This document shows positions 21,961-34,258 of a stretch of DNA of 64,000 nucleotides, piece after piece. The stretch lies in the NCBI GenBank assembly GCA_028826165.1, contig JAPDFW010000118.1:1-64000 (forward strand), in the 5' to 3' direction. Each line of letters starts with the position of its first letter. Within the stretch, counting starts at the first letter, position 1. A program made the position numbers and the translations under genes. The notes beneath the pieces were generated by a model. That model searched no databases and had not been told where the DNA came from. It saw nothing but the letters and a program-made list of their open reading frames with translations. Source of the stretch: Anaeramoeba ignava. Its lineage: Eukaryota > Metamonada > Anaeramoebidae.

Positions 21961-22776
21961 TTAATTGTAAACAAGCTCATCAATTTTATCTTTTAAAGAA
22001 TCAATTTGTCCCTTTAATTGAGAACCATCCTTTCTAACGACAGCGCAGGAAATAACAGAACGAGAGATGCCACAAGCTCTTCCCAAGGCGAGCTTTGAAG
22101 GAACATAAACAAAAGGAACATTTTTGTCTTCACATAAAAGAGGAAGATGCAAAATGATTTCTATCGGCTCTGTGTCAGCAGCCATAACTACAAACTCTGC
22201 GATCCCTCTATTCAGAGCTTTTGTTGCTGTTGATGATCCCCATGAATATTAGTGATGTATAATTTGGAATTGTTCAAGTCAACAAGGATATTTTTTGACA
22301 AATAAAAAAATGAAAATTTTTTAGAAAAAAAAAACGAATCAAAAAAGAAATAAAAAATAAGATAAAAATTTAAATGAGATCATAAAAAAGAAGCGCGATG
22401 ATAAATAGATGAAGAATATTACTTTCGTTTGCGCCTTTACGCAATTGTTTGTAACTCATTGTTTGTTGGACTAAATCCAAAATGGTGACGGTTAGCTCCA
22501 TGTTAGCTAATGGTGTGATTTTTCTTTGCTCATCTTCTTCATCGTCATTTGCTTCAGCTCCTTCTTTACTTTCTTCTTTTATTTCTTTCTCATCAATTGC
22601 GTCGTTTTGTTGTTGTTTTTTTTGTTTTTTTTTTTCTTGATTTTTTCGGTTTTTTTTACTTTTTTTTTTCGTTTTTTTTGGTGGAGAAACTTCCTGAATT
22701 AGTTTGATTTTTTAAAAGCGTTGAATAATTTTTATTTTTATTTATCAAAATTAATTATTTTTTTATTTATTACCAT
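21961..22776 (-). CDS. SNU13: SNU13/15.5K (NHP2L1) L7Ae-family RNA-binding protein
   Basis: Kink-turn RNA-binding protein of the U4/U6.U5 tri-snRNP and box C/D snoRNPs. Minus-strand exons: 22774-22776 (the ATG alone), 22423-22693 and 21961-22226, totalling 540 nt (179 residues). Core motifs match SNU13: [64 protein letters not shown] and GSQLKGQI. The family is normally about 128 residues; here a Lys/Gln-rich then Glu/Asp-rich extension of about 60 residues precedes the core. The ATG-only first exon is inferred from CAAATG followed by GTAATAAA, with an in-frame acceptor ATTCAG at 22694-22696. A start at an internal Met would truncate the conserved first helix. NHP2 is less likely because the VMAAD and LGRACG segments are SNU13-type. 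Confidence 0.9.
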
Positions 22777-22850
22777 TTGAAAAATAAATGAAAAATGAAA
22801 AATGAAAAAATTAAAAAATTAAAAAATTATTTTTTTTTCTTTTTTAAAAA
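22777..22850. promoter_or_regulatory. 74-bp divergent intergenic region (SNU13 / RCC1-BTB 1)
   Basis: Only 74 bases separate the SNU13 ATG (minus) from the first RCC1-BTB ATG (plus). It contains AAATGAAAAATGAAAAATGAA and AAAAAATTAAAAAATT runs and a T9CTTTTTT tract. It must hold both core promoters or 5' UTRs. No TATA-like element can be singled out in this composition. Confidence 0.5.
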
Positions 22851-24548
22851 ATGAATGAAATTATATTTTTTGGTGAAAATGCTCTTCAATTTAAATTTGA
22901 AAATGAAAAACAAATTAAACAAATTGCATCAGGTTTTTTTTCAACAATTTTCCTTTTTAAAAATGGAAAAGCAATAGAATATTTAACTGGAAATCCTAAA
23001 AAAATTCAAATTGAAGAAAATATTCAAAAAGTAACTTCTGCTTTTCGAAATGAAGCTATTTTAACAAAAGAAGGAAATGTATTTGCAAAAGGAAGAGATA
23101 TTAATCCAAATAATCCAAATGAATTTATCAATATTTCATTATTAATTGAAGATACAAATGATAGAATAATTCAAGATTTTGTTTCTGGAAGAAATTCGTT
23201 TTATTTATTAACTTCAAATCAAATAGTTTATGGAATTGGTTCAAATGAATATTGTCAACTTGGTTTTGATTCTATAACATTCAAAAAAACAGAAAAACCA
23301 ATTTTAATGATGAAAAATGTTTCTAAAATATTTTCAGGAAATGCTTCAAATCATGTTTTTATTTTAAATTCAAATCAAGAATTATTTGGATGCGGATATA
23401 ACAATTCAGGCCAACTTGGATTAGGAGAATCAAGAAAAGAAACAAAAATCCAAAAATTAACCAAAATCCAAAATATTCCAAAAGGCAAAATAATTGATAT
23501 TAAATGTGGATATACTCATTCAGTAATGTTGATTGAAAATGAAAACGAAAATGAAAATCCAAAAAGAAAACTTTATTCATGTGGAAATTACAAATATAAT
23601 GGACTTGGCAAATATAGATCTATCTTAGAATTTACTGAAATCAAATCATCTTTATTTGAAAATGATAATAATATTATTGAAATTTCTTGTGGAAGAGATC
23701 ATACTTTGATTTTAACTTCAAATTCAAAATTAATAGGATTTGGAGATAATTCTAATAGTCAATTAGGAAACAAAAAACTAAATCCGGAAAAAATTCCAAT
23801 TCAAATTGAACTTCCTAAATTAAGATTTAATGATGATATTTCCAATTATCATATTTCTTGTGGATTTAACAGATCATTTATTTATTATTATCCTAATCCT
23901 TTTTCTAATCTTGAAGAAGATTTGATAAAACTATTTAGAAGAAAAGAATTTTGTGATATTTCATTTAAAACAGAAAATGGAGAAATAATTGAAGCTCATA
24001 AATTAATATTGAAATATAGATTAAATAAAAATCAAAATCAAATTGAAAAACTTCAAGAAATTATTTCAAATAAATCAATTAAAGAATCAAATCAAATATT
24101 TGAAATGATTTATTCAAACAGAATAATAAATCCAAAATTATATTCTGAAATTAAAGAAATTATAAATTCAAATGAAAAAATTGAAGAAACAATGAAAAGA
24201 ATTTATTTAAATGAAAATGAAAATGAAAAAGATTTTATAATTGAAAGAAAAGAAAAACAATATAAATTTCCAAAATTAATATTAATAATGAGAAGTGAAT
24301 TATATCGAGGAATGTTTTTATCTGTAACAAATGATACTTCAAATAAAGTTACAGATTATAGTGAATTAAGTAATAAATCATTTCAAATATTTGAATATTG
24401 GATTTATTCAAATCAAATCAAAGATGAAATTCAAATTACACAAGAAATTATTAATGAATTAGAAACAGGAATTGATTATTTTCAATTAAATCAAACAAAT
24501 CCAAATTTATTTGATTTATTAATTAGGAAATTTAAAAATCAAAATTAA
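22851..24548 (+). CDS. RCC1-BTB protein 1
   Basis: Single-exon 565-residue protein, first of four paralogues. The N-terminal two thirds contains RCC1-type beta-propeller repeats, with signatures such as YGIGSNEYCQLGF, FGCGYNNSGQLGLGE, SCGRDHTLILTSNSKLIGFG and ISCGFNRSF. After about residue 355 comes LEEDLIKLFRRKEFCDISFK, starting a BTB-like fold (KAHKLILKYRLN-type segment). A second BTB-like half follows: FIIERKEKQYKFPKLILIMR, then ELYRGMFLS. Such proteins often act as adaptors or substrate receptors for cullin-3 ligases; that role is family knowledge, not shown here. It begins MNEIIFFGEN, lacks the long Glu-Asn run of its paralogues, and ends KNQN, where the stop is the first TAA of a (TAAAAT)n array. 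Confidence 0.9.
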   Translation: MNEIIFFGENALQFKFENEKQIKQIASGFFSTIFLFKNGKAIEYLTGNPKKIQIEENIQKVTSAFRNEAILTKEGNVFAKGRDINPNNPNEFINISLLIEDTNDRIIQDFVSGRNSFYLLTSNQIVYGIGSNEYCQLGFDSITFKKTEKPILMMKNVSKIFSGNASNHVFILNSNQELFGCGYNNSGQLGLGESRKETKIQKLTKIQNIPKGKIIDIKCGYTHSVMLIENENENENPKRKLYSCGNYKYNGLGKYRSILEFTEIKSSLFENDNNIIEISCGRDHTLILTSNSKLIGFGDNSNSQLGNKKLNPEKIPIQIELPKLRFNDDISNYHISCGFNRSFIYYYPNPFSNLEEDLIKLFRRKEFCDISFKTENGEIIEAHKLILKYRLNKNQNQIEKLQEIISNKSIKESNQIFEMIYSNRIINPKLYSEIKEIINSNEKIEETMKRIYLNENENEKDFIIERKEKQYKFPKLILIMRSELYRGMFLSVTNDTSNKVTDYSELSNKSFQIFEYWIYSNQIKDEIQITQEIINELETGIDYFQLNQTNPNLFDLLIRKFKNQN

Positions 24549-24722
24549 AATTAAAATTAAAATTAAAATTAAAATTAAAATTAAAATTAAAATTAAAATT
24601 AAAATTAAAATTAAAAATCAAAATTAAAATTAAAATTAAAATTAAAATTAAAATTAAAATTAAAATTAAAATTAAAATTAAAATTAAAATTAAAATTAAA
24701 ATTAAAATCAAAATTAAAATTC
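24549..24722. repeat. (AAAATT)n hexamer spacer
   Basis: Near-perfect (TAAAAT)n with occasional C substitutions, starting within the stop codon of RCC1-BTB 1 and running to about 35 bases before the next ATG. Confidence 0.95.
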
Positions 24723-24757
24723 CAAAAATTATTTTTTCATTTTTTTTCTTTTCAAAA
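24723..24757 (+). promoter_or_regulatory. Conserved pyrimidine leader of RCC1-BTB 2
   Basis: CATTTTTTTTCTTTTCAAAA immediately before ATGAATGATTG. It is nearly identical to the leader at 34259-34293, and a similar piece survives at 36359-36380. This is probably the core promoter/5' UTR copied with the gene. Confidence 0.5.
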
Positions 24758-26802
24758 ATGAATGATTGTTTATTTTTTGGTTCAAATCATAATCCAAAAT
24801 TTATCAAAAATGAACGAAAAAAAATAACAAAACCAATTCAATTTAAATTTGAAAATGAAAATGAAAATGAAAATGAAAATGAAAATGAAAGTGAAAATGA
24901 AAATGAAAATGAAAATGAAAGTGAAAATGAAAATGAAAGTGAAAATGAAAATGAAAATGAAAATGAAAATGAAAATGAAAATGAAAATGAAAGTGAAAAT
25001 GAAAGTGAAAATGAAAATGAAAATGAAAATGAAAATGAAAGTGAAATTGAAAATGAAAATGAAAATGAAAATGAAAATGAAAATGAAAATGAAAATGAAA
25101 ATGAAAATGAAAATGAAAATGAAAAACAAATTAAACAAATTTCAACAAGAGAATTTTCAACAATTTTCCTTTTTAAAAATGGAAAAGCAATAGAATATTT
25201 AAATGAAGAATATTCAAATCAAAATCCTTCAAAAATCCAAATTGAAGAAAATATTCAAAAAGTATCTGTTGGTGATTACAATGAAGCTATTTTAACAATA
25301 GAAGGAAATGTATTTACCAAAGGATATGATATTAATTCAAAAAATCCAAATGAATTTATCAATATTTCATCATTAATTGAAGATAAAAATGATAGAATAA
25401 TTCAAGATATTGCTTCTGGAAATAGTTCAATTTACTTATTAACTTCAAATCAAAATGCTTATGGAATTGGTTCTAATGAAGATGGTCAATTTTTTTTTGA
25501 TTCTAAAACACTTAAAAAAACAGAAAAACCAATTTTAATGATGAAAAATGTTTCTAAAATATTTTCAGGAAATGCTTCAAATCATGTTTTTATTTTAAAT
25601 TCAAATCAAGAATTATTTGGATGTGGAGATAATGAATATGGTCAACTTGGATTAGGAGAATCAAGAAAAGAAGATAAAATCCATAAATTAACCAAAATCC
25701 AAAATATTCCAAAAGGCAAAATAATTGATATTCGATGTGGAGAATTTCATTCAATAATGTTGATTGAAAATGAAAATCAAAATCCAAAAAGAAAACTTTA
25801 TTCATGTGGAAATTATCGATATAATGGACTTGGCAAATATGAAGATACTTATGAATTTACTGAAATCAAATCATCTTTATTTGAAAATGATGATAATATT
25901 CTTGAGATTTCTTGTGGACAATCTCATACTTTGATTTTAACATCTAATTCAAAATTAATTGGATTTGGTGATAATTCTTTTGGTGAATTAGGAAATGGAG
26001 ATACAAAATATCAAAGAATTCCAATTCAAATTAAACTTCCTAAATTAAAATTTAATGAAGATATTTATAATTATCATATTTCTTGTGGAGATTATAATTC
26101 ATTTCTTTATTATTCTCATCCTTCTTTTTCCAATCTTGAAGAAGATTTGATAAAACTATTTAGAAGAAAAGAATTTTGTGATATTTCATTTAAAACAGAA
26201 AATGGAGAAATAATCAAAGCTCATAAATTAATATTGAAATATAGATTAAATCAAAATCAAAATGAAATTGAAAAACTTCAAGAAATTATTTCAAAAAAAT
26301 CAATTAAAGAATCTAATCAAATATTTGAAATGATTTATTCAAACAAAATTATAAATCCAAAATTATATTCAGAAATTAAAGAAATTATAAATTCCAATGA
26401 AAAAATTGAAGAAACAATGAAAAGAATTTATTTAAATGAAAATGAAAATGAAAAAGATTTTATAATTGAAAGAAAAGAAAAGAAAAGAAATATAAATTTC
26501 CCAAATTAATATTAATAATGAGAAGTGAATTATATCGAGGAATGTTTTTATCTGTAACTGAAGATAAATCTAATAAAGTTACAGATTATAGTGAATTAAG
26601 TAATAAATCATTTCAAATATTTGAATATTGGATTTATTCAAATCAAATTAAAGATGAAATTGAAATTACACAAGAAATAATTGATGAAATTAAAATTGGA
26701 ATTGATTATTTTCAATTAAATCAAACAAATCCAAATTTATTTGATTTATTAATTAATAAATTTAATAATCAAAATTATAATCAAAATCAAAATCAAAATT
26801 AA
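24758..26802 (+). pseudogene. RCC1-BTB protein 2 with a 5-nt frameshift
   Basis: Paralogue of RCC1-BTB 1. It starts MNDCLFFGSNHNP and has a very long (GAAAAT)n run encoding about 85 residues of Glu-Asn/Glu-Ser repeat, then the RCC1-like propeller (FGCGDNEYGQLGLGE, SCGQSHTLILTSNSKLIGFG) and the BTB region. At 26468-26490 there is one AAAAG unit more than in paralogue 4. This shifts the frame and stops it at 26509. The remaining 95 codons (starting MRSELYRGMFLSV at 26518) continue in another frame to 26802. Total length 2045 nt is two more than a multiple of three, consistent with a single +5 insertion. It could be a young pseudogene, an allele or an assembly error. The C-terminus extends as NNQNYNQNQNQN into the downstream repeat. 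Confidence 0.8.
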
Positions 26803-26970
26803 AATTAAAATTAAAATTAAAATTAAAATCAAAATTAAAATTAAAACTAAAATTAAAATTAAAATTAAAATTAAAATTAAAATTAAAATTAAAATCAAAA
26901 TTAAAATCAAAATTAAAATTAAAATTAAAATTAAAATTAAAATTAAAATTAAAATTAAAATTAAAATTTC
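26800..26970. repeat. (AAAATT)n hexamer spacer
   Basis: Same hexamer family as at 24549, with CAAAAT variants at its start that are read as Gln-Asn by the preceding gene. Confidence 0.93.
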
Positions 26971-27006
26971 ATTTTTTTCATTTTCATTTTTTAAATTTTT
27001 TTTTGA

Positions 27007-30000
27007 ATGAAGAAAACTTGCTCAAATTATTGGAAAAGAATTAAAAAATTGATTGGGAAACCAAAATTTTTAGATTTTATTGGAGATGATGTTATTTGGC
27101 GGATATACACAATTATCTTTCTTTCAACTTTTTTCATTTTTACTTTTGGGATAGCAATTCGATATTTACTTGAAGGAACAAAAATAAAAGAAGATGAAAT
27201 TGAAATCAAGTAAAGAAATGTTTATTTTTAAATTAAATTTTTTGAAATATTGAATTAATTTTTTTTTAGTTTAGATTTTTATAAATTTCCAAATAAAACA
27301 ATTTTATTTTATGGAGAACCTTTTAATGCAGAAGTAAATATTGAAAAAAAATGAATGAAAATTTTATAATTTTGCTTTTCTTTCTAATTTTAGTTAAGAG
27401 TATCAAGAAAATATAAATATGATGGAATAAAAAATTGCCAAGTTACAGTTAATGCTTCTTCTTTAAATTATTCACAAATGAATGAATTGACATCAGATCT
27501 TTCATTAGAACAAATAAATATTGAAAGAATCAATTCACTTATAGTTGCTGGTGATACAATTCAATATTCAGATTCTGATGGTTTTGCTACTTTTTCAAAT
27601 CTCTCAATCATTTCAGGTTCATCTCAAACAGTTCAATTAAATTTTTATGCTAAATGTTCATGGGAAAGTGCTTGGAAGCCTTTGGGTCCTTGTATTTATT
27701 CAACTATTTTTAATCTCAAATCCTTTTTTTAATTTTGGATCTTGATTTTTTTTTTGTAAATTAGCTTCTTTTGTGAATTTTTCAATAGAACCTCAATTTG
27801 CTCAAACTTCTTTTCCTCTTTCTCTTAAATCAAAAAGTATTTTCCATTTTTGCCCACAAAATACATAATCATTTTCATCAAATTTTTTTGATTTTTTTTG
27901 GATAGTTTCTTGTTTTAAACTTAATGGTTATTCAGAAATCAATCAATCGTTGGGAAATGGTCAACAATATGATATGAATTTTACTGTTTATATGAATCAA
28001 GATGTTCCTCAATATCTTAAAAATGTATCAATTTCTCTTGTAACAGGAATAAGAGATTGGAATTATCCTGAATATGATAGTTCGAGTAAATTCAAATAAA
28101 TCAATTCAATCAGAAAAACAAAAACAATCAATTGATTGATTGAATATTTGATTTTTGTTTTCTTGGTTTGATAGTTTATTATGAAACAATTTCCCAATTT
28201 TTGGATGATCAAGGATTTTATCATTTGCAAGTAAATTTTTTAGGATCCACTTTTCCATATATGTTAATGACTGCTTATATTGAAGGGACTAGACTTTGTT
28301 ATTATTCTGGTGATAAAATATCAAATCGAAAAGGAAAAATATACATGTTTTTCCCTTCAACAAGTTTGATTTTTAATTTTGAATTTTGAATTTTGAATTT
28401 TGAATTAAATCATTTTTATTTTGTATAAAAAATTAGTTAAAGGGATCCAAATTATTGAAAATGGATCAATTAGTGTGAAAGAAGGAGAACCATTTGATAA
28501 GCCTTGGAAAATATTACTCACAAATAATTCTACTCAATCAGTTTATAATGCACCAGTTTTTGCTAAGATTTCAAAGCAATGCAATATTTCTGTTTCGGAA
28601 AATCAAGACCAATTAGAATATTCAAAAGAACTTTTAAATGCAGTAGAATTAACCAATGAAAATGGGATGTAAATGTTTTATTGAATGAATTTTTTATTGG
28701 TTTCATTTTATTGAACGAATTTTTTATCCAATTTTTAGAGCAACTTTTTCAGATTTGAAATTTTCAGTTTCAGGATTTACAAGAAGTGATTGTAGTTTCC
28801 AAATTAAATTTGTTTCAGATTATTATGTTGTTGAAACGACAGATATTCAAGTCAATTCCTCAGTTTCAGATATTATTTGGATGCAAAATATGTCAAAACT
28901 TTATATCGATTACATTTCACTTGAAGGAATGGTTTCTGTCCCAATCCAAAGTGATTTGTGGCCAATGATTAAAGTTATAGACGAAAATCAAAAAGGAATT
29001 GCTAATAAATTAGTAGAATTTGAAATTTCCAATTTTACATTTCAACCCTATCAATTTACAACAGATCAAAATGGATTTTGCTCAATTTATTTAAATTTCC
29101 CTTTAACTCTTCCTAAAGAAAATTTCACAACCCAAACTTACAAAGTAAAAGTTGATGATTTTGAAAATAATTATAATCCAAATGTGAATATATCGCACAA
29201 CGACTTGATTGCATTTCCATCTGCAATCAATATTTCAAATTGGAATGCAAATATTAACGCAGGAGATTTATTAAATTTGAATATTTCAATTCTTGATTTT
29301 TTTGGCGAAGTGATTGAAAATCAAACATTTTATTTATCGTGGTATATTTCGCCATCAGATTTGCCAATGGCTTTTGCAACTCTTCCTCTTGATGGATATC
29401 AAGTAATCAATTCAACTGAAATAATTTCAACAAGAATATTTGGAATTGAAATGAGAACTCAATTATGCTTTATAGTATCAACTTATTACCCTTTATCATT
29501 GGAGAATTTTCAATCACAACAATGCTATGATTTCAATTTATTAAACAAAGTCGAATATGTTAGTCTTAGCAGTTATCCTATTGATGACTTGATTCCATGC
29601 CAACCTTTTGGATCAGAATCAATTATAGTTGAAGTATTTGGGAATTTTAGTGGAATAAGTTCATTACTTGTTCAAGTTTCTGTTGTAAATGCACTGTTCG
29701 ATCCATATGGAGATTTACTTGGAGAAAATGATAGTTATCGAATAAGAAACTACACAAATGTTTTATATCAAGAAGAATGTGCTATTATTGAATATGAAGG
29801 AGGATATTGTATAATTATAATTATAATTATAATTTTTAATTTTTAATTTCAATTCAACTTATGACTTGTTTTTGGAAATTAGATTTGAATTTGACTGATT
29901 TTACAATTAATGATATCATGGAGTATTATCCTTTTATTATTGATGACCAAATAGTTTGGTATCAACACAATCCTTTTGAAGTGCAAGTTTTTGTCAATGG

Positions 30001-33000
30001 AATTCCTTCAGCAGATACCTTTTTTGCCTTTTTAGCGTTTCCAAAAGTGAATTTTTTGATGGGTTTGTCTTGGAACACATCTCTTCCTTTTCTTTCTGGA
30101 GTAAATGGAATTTGGAATCAACCAGAAGTGTATCTTGTTGATCAAAATTACTACCCACTTGAAGGATATTATATATATGCAGGAATTGATAAAGATTCAG
30201 AACATAATACTGTTGGCGCTCTTTTTGACGATTTTTCAAGGATTAGCTATTGGGTTCGAAGTAAAACAAGAACCGATGAAAATGGATTAGCTACTTGGAA
30301 TATGAGCCTTTTTTTTATTAATTCCACAACTGAAGTCAATTGTGTTTTTGCAATTTACAATTATGACCAATGGATGGGCTATTCAGTTTCAATTAATATT
30401 TCACAAGAAAATGTGAATATCCAATCATTTAATCTTCCTACTGATCTTGCAGTCGATACTTCTTTGTTATATTACCCAGTTATATATGCATTTAATGACT
30501 CGGGATTTTCTTTACCAAATAAATATGTGATCATATTATTATCTGAAAATTATGCAGCGAATTATTCATTTTTGGGATATTCAACAACAGACAATAAGGG
30601 ATTATCAGAAATGGCAATTTGGCTTGAACCATCAAATCCAGATCTTGATACAGAATATTTCAAGTTCCAATGTGATTCGATTTTCACAGATACTTATTCC
30701 CTTGTAATTCAGAAACGACCTACTCATCTTACACTGAATAATTTTTCCTCAACAGGATTTGGAATCGGATATCCATTTCCGTTGATAAATATGAGTAATA
30801 CTTTCAGTTCTCTTCGGAGTAATTCCAAGTTTGTGATTGGTTCTATCATTTCATCTTTATACACTTATGACATCCCAATTGCAGGTAAAATCATTTCTGT
30901 GGAAATTGAAGAAAATCCAGGAAATGGGAAATTGGATCCTTTAACAACAATGGCAATCACTAATGATTATGGACAAGCAATTTTCAATCTAAGAATGGAA
31001 TCAGGAAAAACTGGGAATTATTCATTCAAATTCACTTATGATAATGATATACATGTTTCAACGAATCTCATCAAAATTAAGAATCCAATTAACAGTGTAG
31101 CAGTAGAATATTTTGATTTTCCAAAAGAACTTAAAATTGGAGATAAATTTTCAGCTAAAATTATTGTTGATTTTGAAGAAAATATTAATCCAAATTCAAA
31201 TTTTGAAATTCAAATCATTACTCAATGCTCTCAAGCTTCTGCCATTGGTGATGTTCTTACTACAAACCCAAGTGGGGTGATTTATTTACACAATTTAAAA
31301 TTTGATTCACTTTCTGGAGAATCAAAATGTTTAGAAGAAGATGAAAAAGATGAAAAAGTAAAAGCACAAATCGGGTTTTCTATTTTAGGAATTGAATCTG
31401 AATATCATACTTTTAAAATTATTTCCCCTGATAAAGTTGTTTTTACGAAAGCAATTAGTTCACTCAAGAGTAGTTTCATGTTTTGGGTTATTAGTTTTTT
31501 GCTTATCTTCCCTTTCATGCTAAATTCTCTCAATAATCATAGTTGGTTCACTTTTTTGATGGTTTTAGCATTGATTTGTGTTTTTGCAGTTTTTCTTCCT
31601 CGATTAATTCCAAAATCTGACAATTTGAAATCACCGCAATTTGCTGCTTTATCAATTCTTGAAGGAATTTTAACTGCTTTCTTTTTTATTGTTTTGGTTC
31701 TTATTTTTGTATTCTTTATTCCACAAACACAGAAATATTTCGAGAATTCAATTTTCATTCACCAAAGATTATCTTCTTATTTGAGTTTATTTAAACGATT
31801 ACTTCCTATTGGTGGAAAAGTATTTTTAAAAAGGAAAAAATATGAAAAAATTCTTAATCAAGAAAATATCAATTCTGAAAATAATGATTTGGAATCTGAT
31901 AATATAAATATCAATTCAAATTCAAATTCAAATTCAAATTCAGAATGTGAAAATATAAATATAAATAAAGAAAAAAAGTATACTGAAATACCAAATAATT
32001 CTGAAAATGATGAGAAAATGAACAAACAAAAAACGAAATTATCAAAACAAGAAATTGAAAACATTCTTTCAAATCCAACAAAAAAATCATCACAGAAGAA
32101 AAAACAAAAACAAAAACAAAAACAAAAACAAAAAGGAAAATCTTCTTTTTCTTGTTCAAAATTTTGTAATTGGATGAAAAAATTATATCATGAATGCATT
32201 CATTGGATCAAATCAAAATTTATTGATGAAGAAGATAATCCACATCAAGAATACGAAAAATATTCAGATTTTTTTTATCCACAAAGATTAATTGCAGCTT
32301 TTTGGCTTTGGATTCTTTTATCTGCTTTAGTTATTTTACTTTTGACAAGATTAATTCAAAAAGCAACTTTCATGGTCATCTTTTCCAGACAAGAAATAAT
32401 TGGTGAAGTTCAAAAAAATAACTGTTTCAAAGATAAACCAAGTTTAAGTGATTATGAAAGTTCGTTTTCAATTCCAGGAATTTTATTAATGAATGAAATT
32501 AGCCAGAATTGCTCCTTTTCAAATAATCCACTTGATAGTTCTTTTTCGAATTATATTTATTCCTTTTCAAGATATGAAGTTGAGGAAATCATGAATGCAA
32601 TATCAGTGACTGCAGGAATCTCAGGATTTGTCGCATTTATTATTCTTGTTCTTCTTTGGAGATCTCTTTTCAAAAAGTATCGAAAAAGAATAATGATTTT
32701 AAGACAAGGAAAAAAACCGTTTCCAGATTTTGAATCAGCCAATCCAGTTAATGTTACCTCATTTACAAACACACAAATTTGGGTTGGTTTGATTTCATTT
32801 GTTTTTCTTTGGATTCTTGTGTTTATCATTTTATTTTTAATTCCTGGGATTTACTGGTTTATTTCAGATAGAGTTCTTACCCGATTTATCGGCATTTCAA
32901 TTTCTATAATTATTGCTTTTATTGTTTATAAAATTGTGTTTGGGATTATTCTTCAAAAAATCGTTGCAAAATATCTAATTAAAAACGGAAAAGTTATCAA

Positions 33001-33604
33001 CCGATCCATTTTCAGTTATTATGAATTTGTTAAGTTTTTTATGACTATTTTCACTGGAGCAACTGCTGCTGTCAAAAAATTCTTGAAAAGAAGCGGCGGT
33101 TTAATTTCTTCCGTTTTTAAACTTGGAGAGAAAAAATCAGTTGATGAATCATATGCTTCAATGCTTTTTATTGATCATGAAACAAATAATCCAATTATTC
33201 GAGTTTTTGCTCATTATTTATCCATTTCCAATTTAGCAAAACAAAGAATTTACAATGAAAATTTCTCTCAAAAATCTGAATCTGTTCAAAAAGAAAATTT
33301 AATTTCTCCTTCAATTATTGAATATGAAGCCATTTATTCTGATTTCGTCCAAATTGAAAAAATTAGAAAAAAATTTCTTCTTCTTCTTACACTTTCTACA
33401 AATCAAAAAATAAGAGATTTAAGGAACAAAATTATTGAAGAAAATAACAAAAGAATTAAATTTTTAGAAGAAAAAGAAGAGCAATTAAGGAAAATGATTG
33501 AAGAAGAAAATCAAAATCAAAATCAAAACAAAAATGAAAATGAAAATGAAATTAATTTGAATAATGAAAATCAATTACAATATCCTTTACTTAATCAAAA
33601 TTAA
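27007..33604 (+). CDS. Large multi-pass membrane protein with a long Ig-like ectodomain
   Basis: I do not recognise this family. Exons: 27007-27209, 27270-27333, 27394-27691, 27765-27836, 27906-28085, 28175-28309, 28437-28668, 28739-29808 and 29883-33604. Together they make 5976 nt, exactly 1992 codons (1991 residues). A basic N-terminal tail precedes one hydrophobic segment at about 33-51 (IYTIIFLSTFFIFTFGIAI). A region of about 1200 residues rich in N-x-S/T sites follows. It contains beta-rich segments such as PMIKVIDENQKGIANKLVEF followed by TDQNGFCSIYLNF, reminiscent of invasin/Big-1-type Ig domains, and a similar TDENGLATWNMSL. Near 1280-1370 three hydrophobic spans follow, then a charged Asn/Ser/Lys loop, then about four more spans (about 1555-1775) and a cytoplasmic coiled tail ending PLLNQN. 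It sits inside the RCC1-BTB cluster but is unrelated. A surface receptor or adhesin role is inference. Confidence 0.78.
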
Positions 33605-34258
33605 AATTAAAATTAAATTAAAAATTAAAATCAAAATCAAAATTAAAATTAAAATTAAAATTAAAATCAAAATTAAAATTAAAATTAAAATTAAAATTAA
33701 AATCAAAATTAAAATTAAAATTTAAATTAAAATCAAAATTAAAATTAAAATTAAAATTAAATTAAAATCAAAATTAAAATCAAAATCAAAATTAAAATTA
33801 AAATTAAAATTAAAATTAAAATTAAAATTAAAATTAAAATTTAAATTAAAATTAAAATTAAAATTAAAATTAAAATCAAAAATTAAAATCAAAATTAAAA
33901 TTAAAATTAAAATTAAAATTAAAATTAAAATCAAAATTAAAATTAAAATTAAAATTAAAATTAAAATCAAAATTCAAATTAAAATCAAAATTAAAATTAA
34001 AATTTAAATTAAAATCAAAATTAAAATTAAAATTAAAATTAAATTAAAATTAAAATTATAATCAAAATTAAAATTAAAATTAAAATTAAAATTAAAATTA
34101 AAATTAAAATTAAAATTAAAATTAAAATTAAAATTAAAATTTAAAATTTAAATTAAAATTAAAATTAAAATTAAAATAAAATTCGAAATTAAAATAAAAA
34201 TTAAAATAAAAATTAAAATTAAAATTAAAATTAAAATTAAAATTAAAATTAAAAATTC
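33602..34258. repeat. (AAAATT)n hexamer array, 650 bp
   Basis: Nearly pure TAAAAT/CAAAAT hexamers with rare phase slips. It begins inside the stop codon of the membrane-protein gene and ends before the pyrimidine leader of RCC1-BTB 3. Confidence 0.95.

Noticed and set aside
21961-22776. NHP2 (H/ACA) instead of SNU13
   Set aside because: The segments [20 protein letters not shown] and LGRACG are SNU13-type; NHP2 has a different central loop.
28755-33604. Bacterial intimin/invasin gene acquired by transfer
   Set aside because: The gene has eight introns, host-like composition and eukaryotic-style topology. The Ig-like motifs are too generic to argue transfer.
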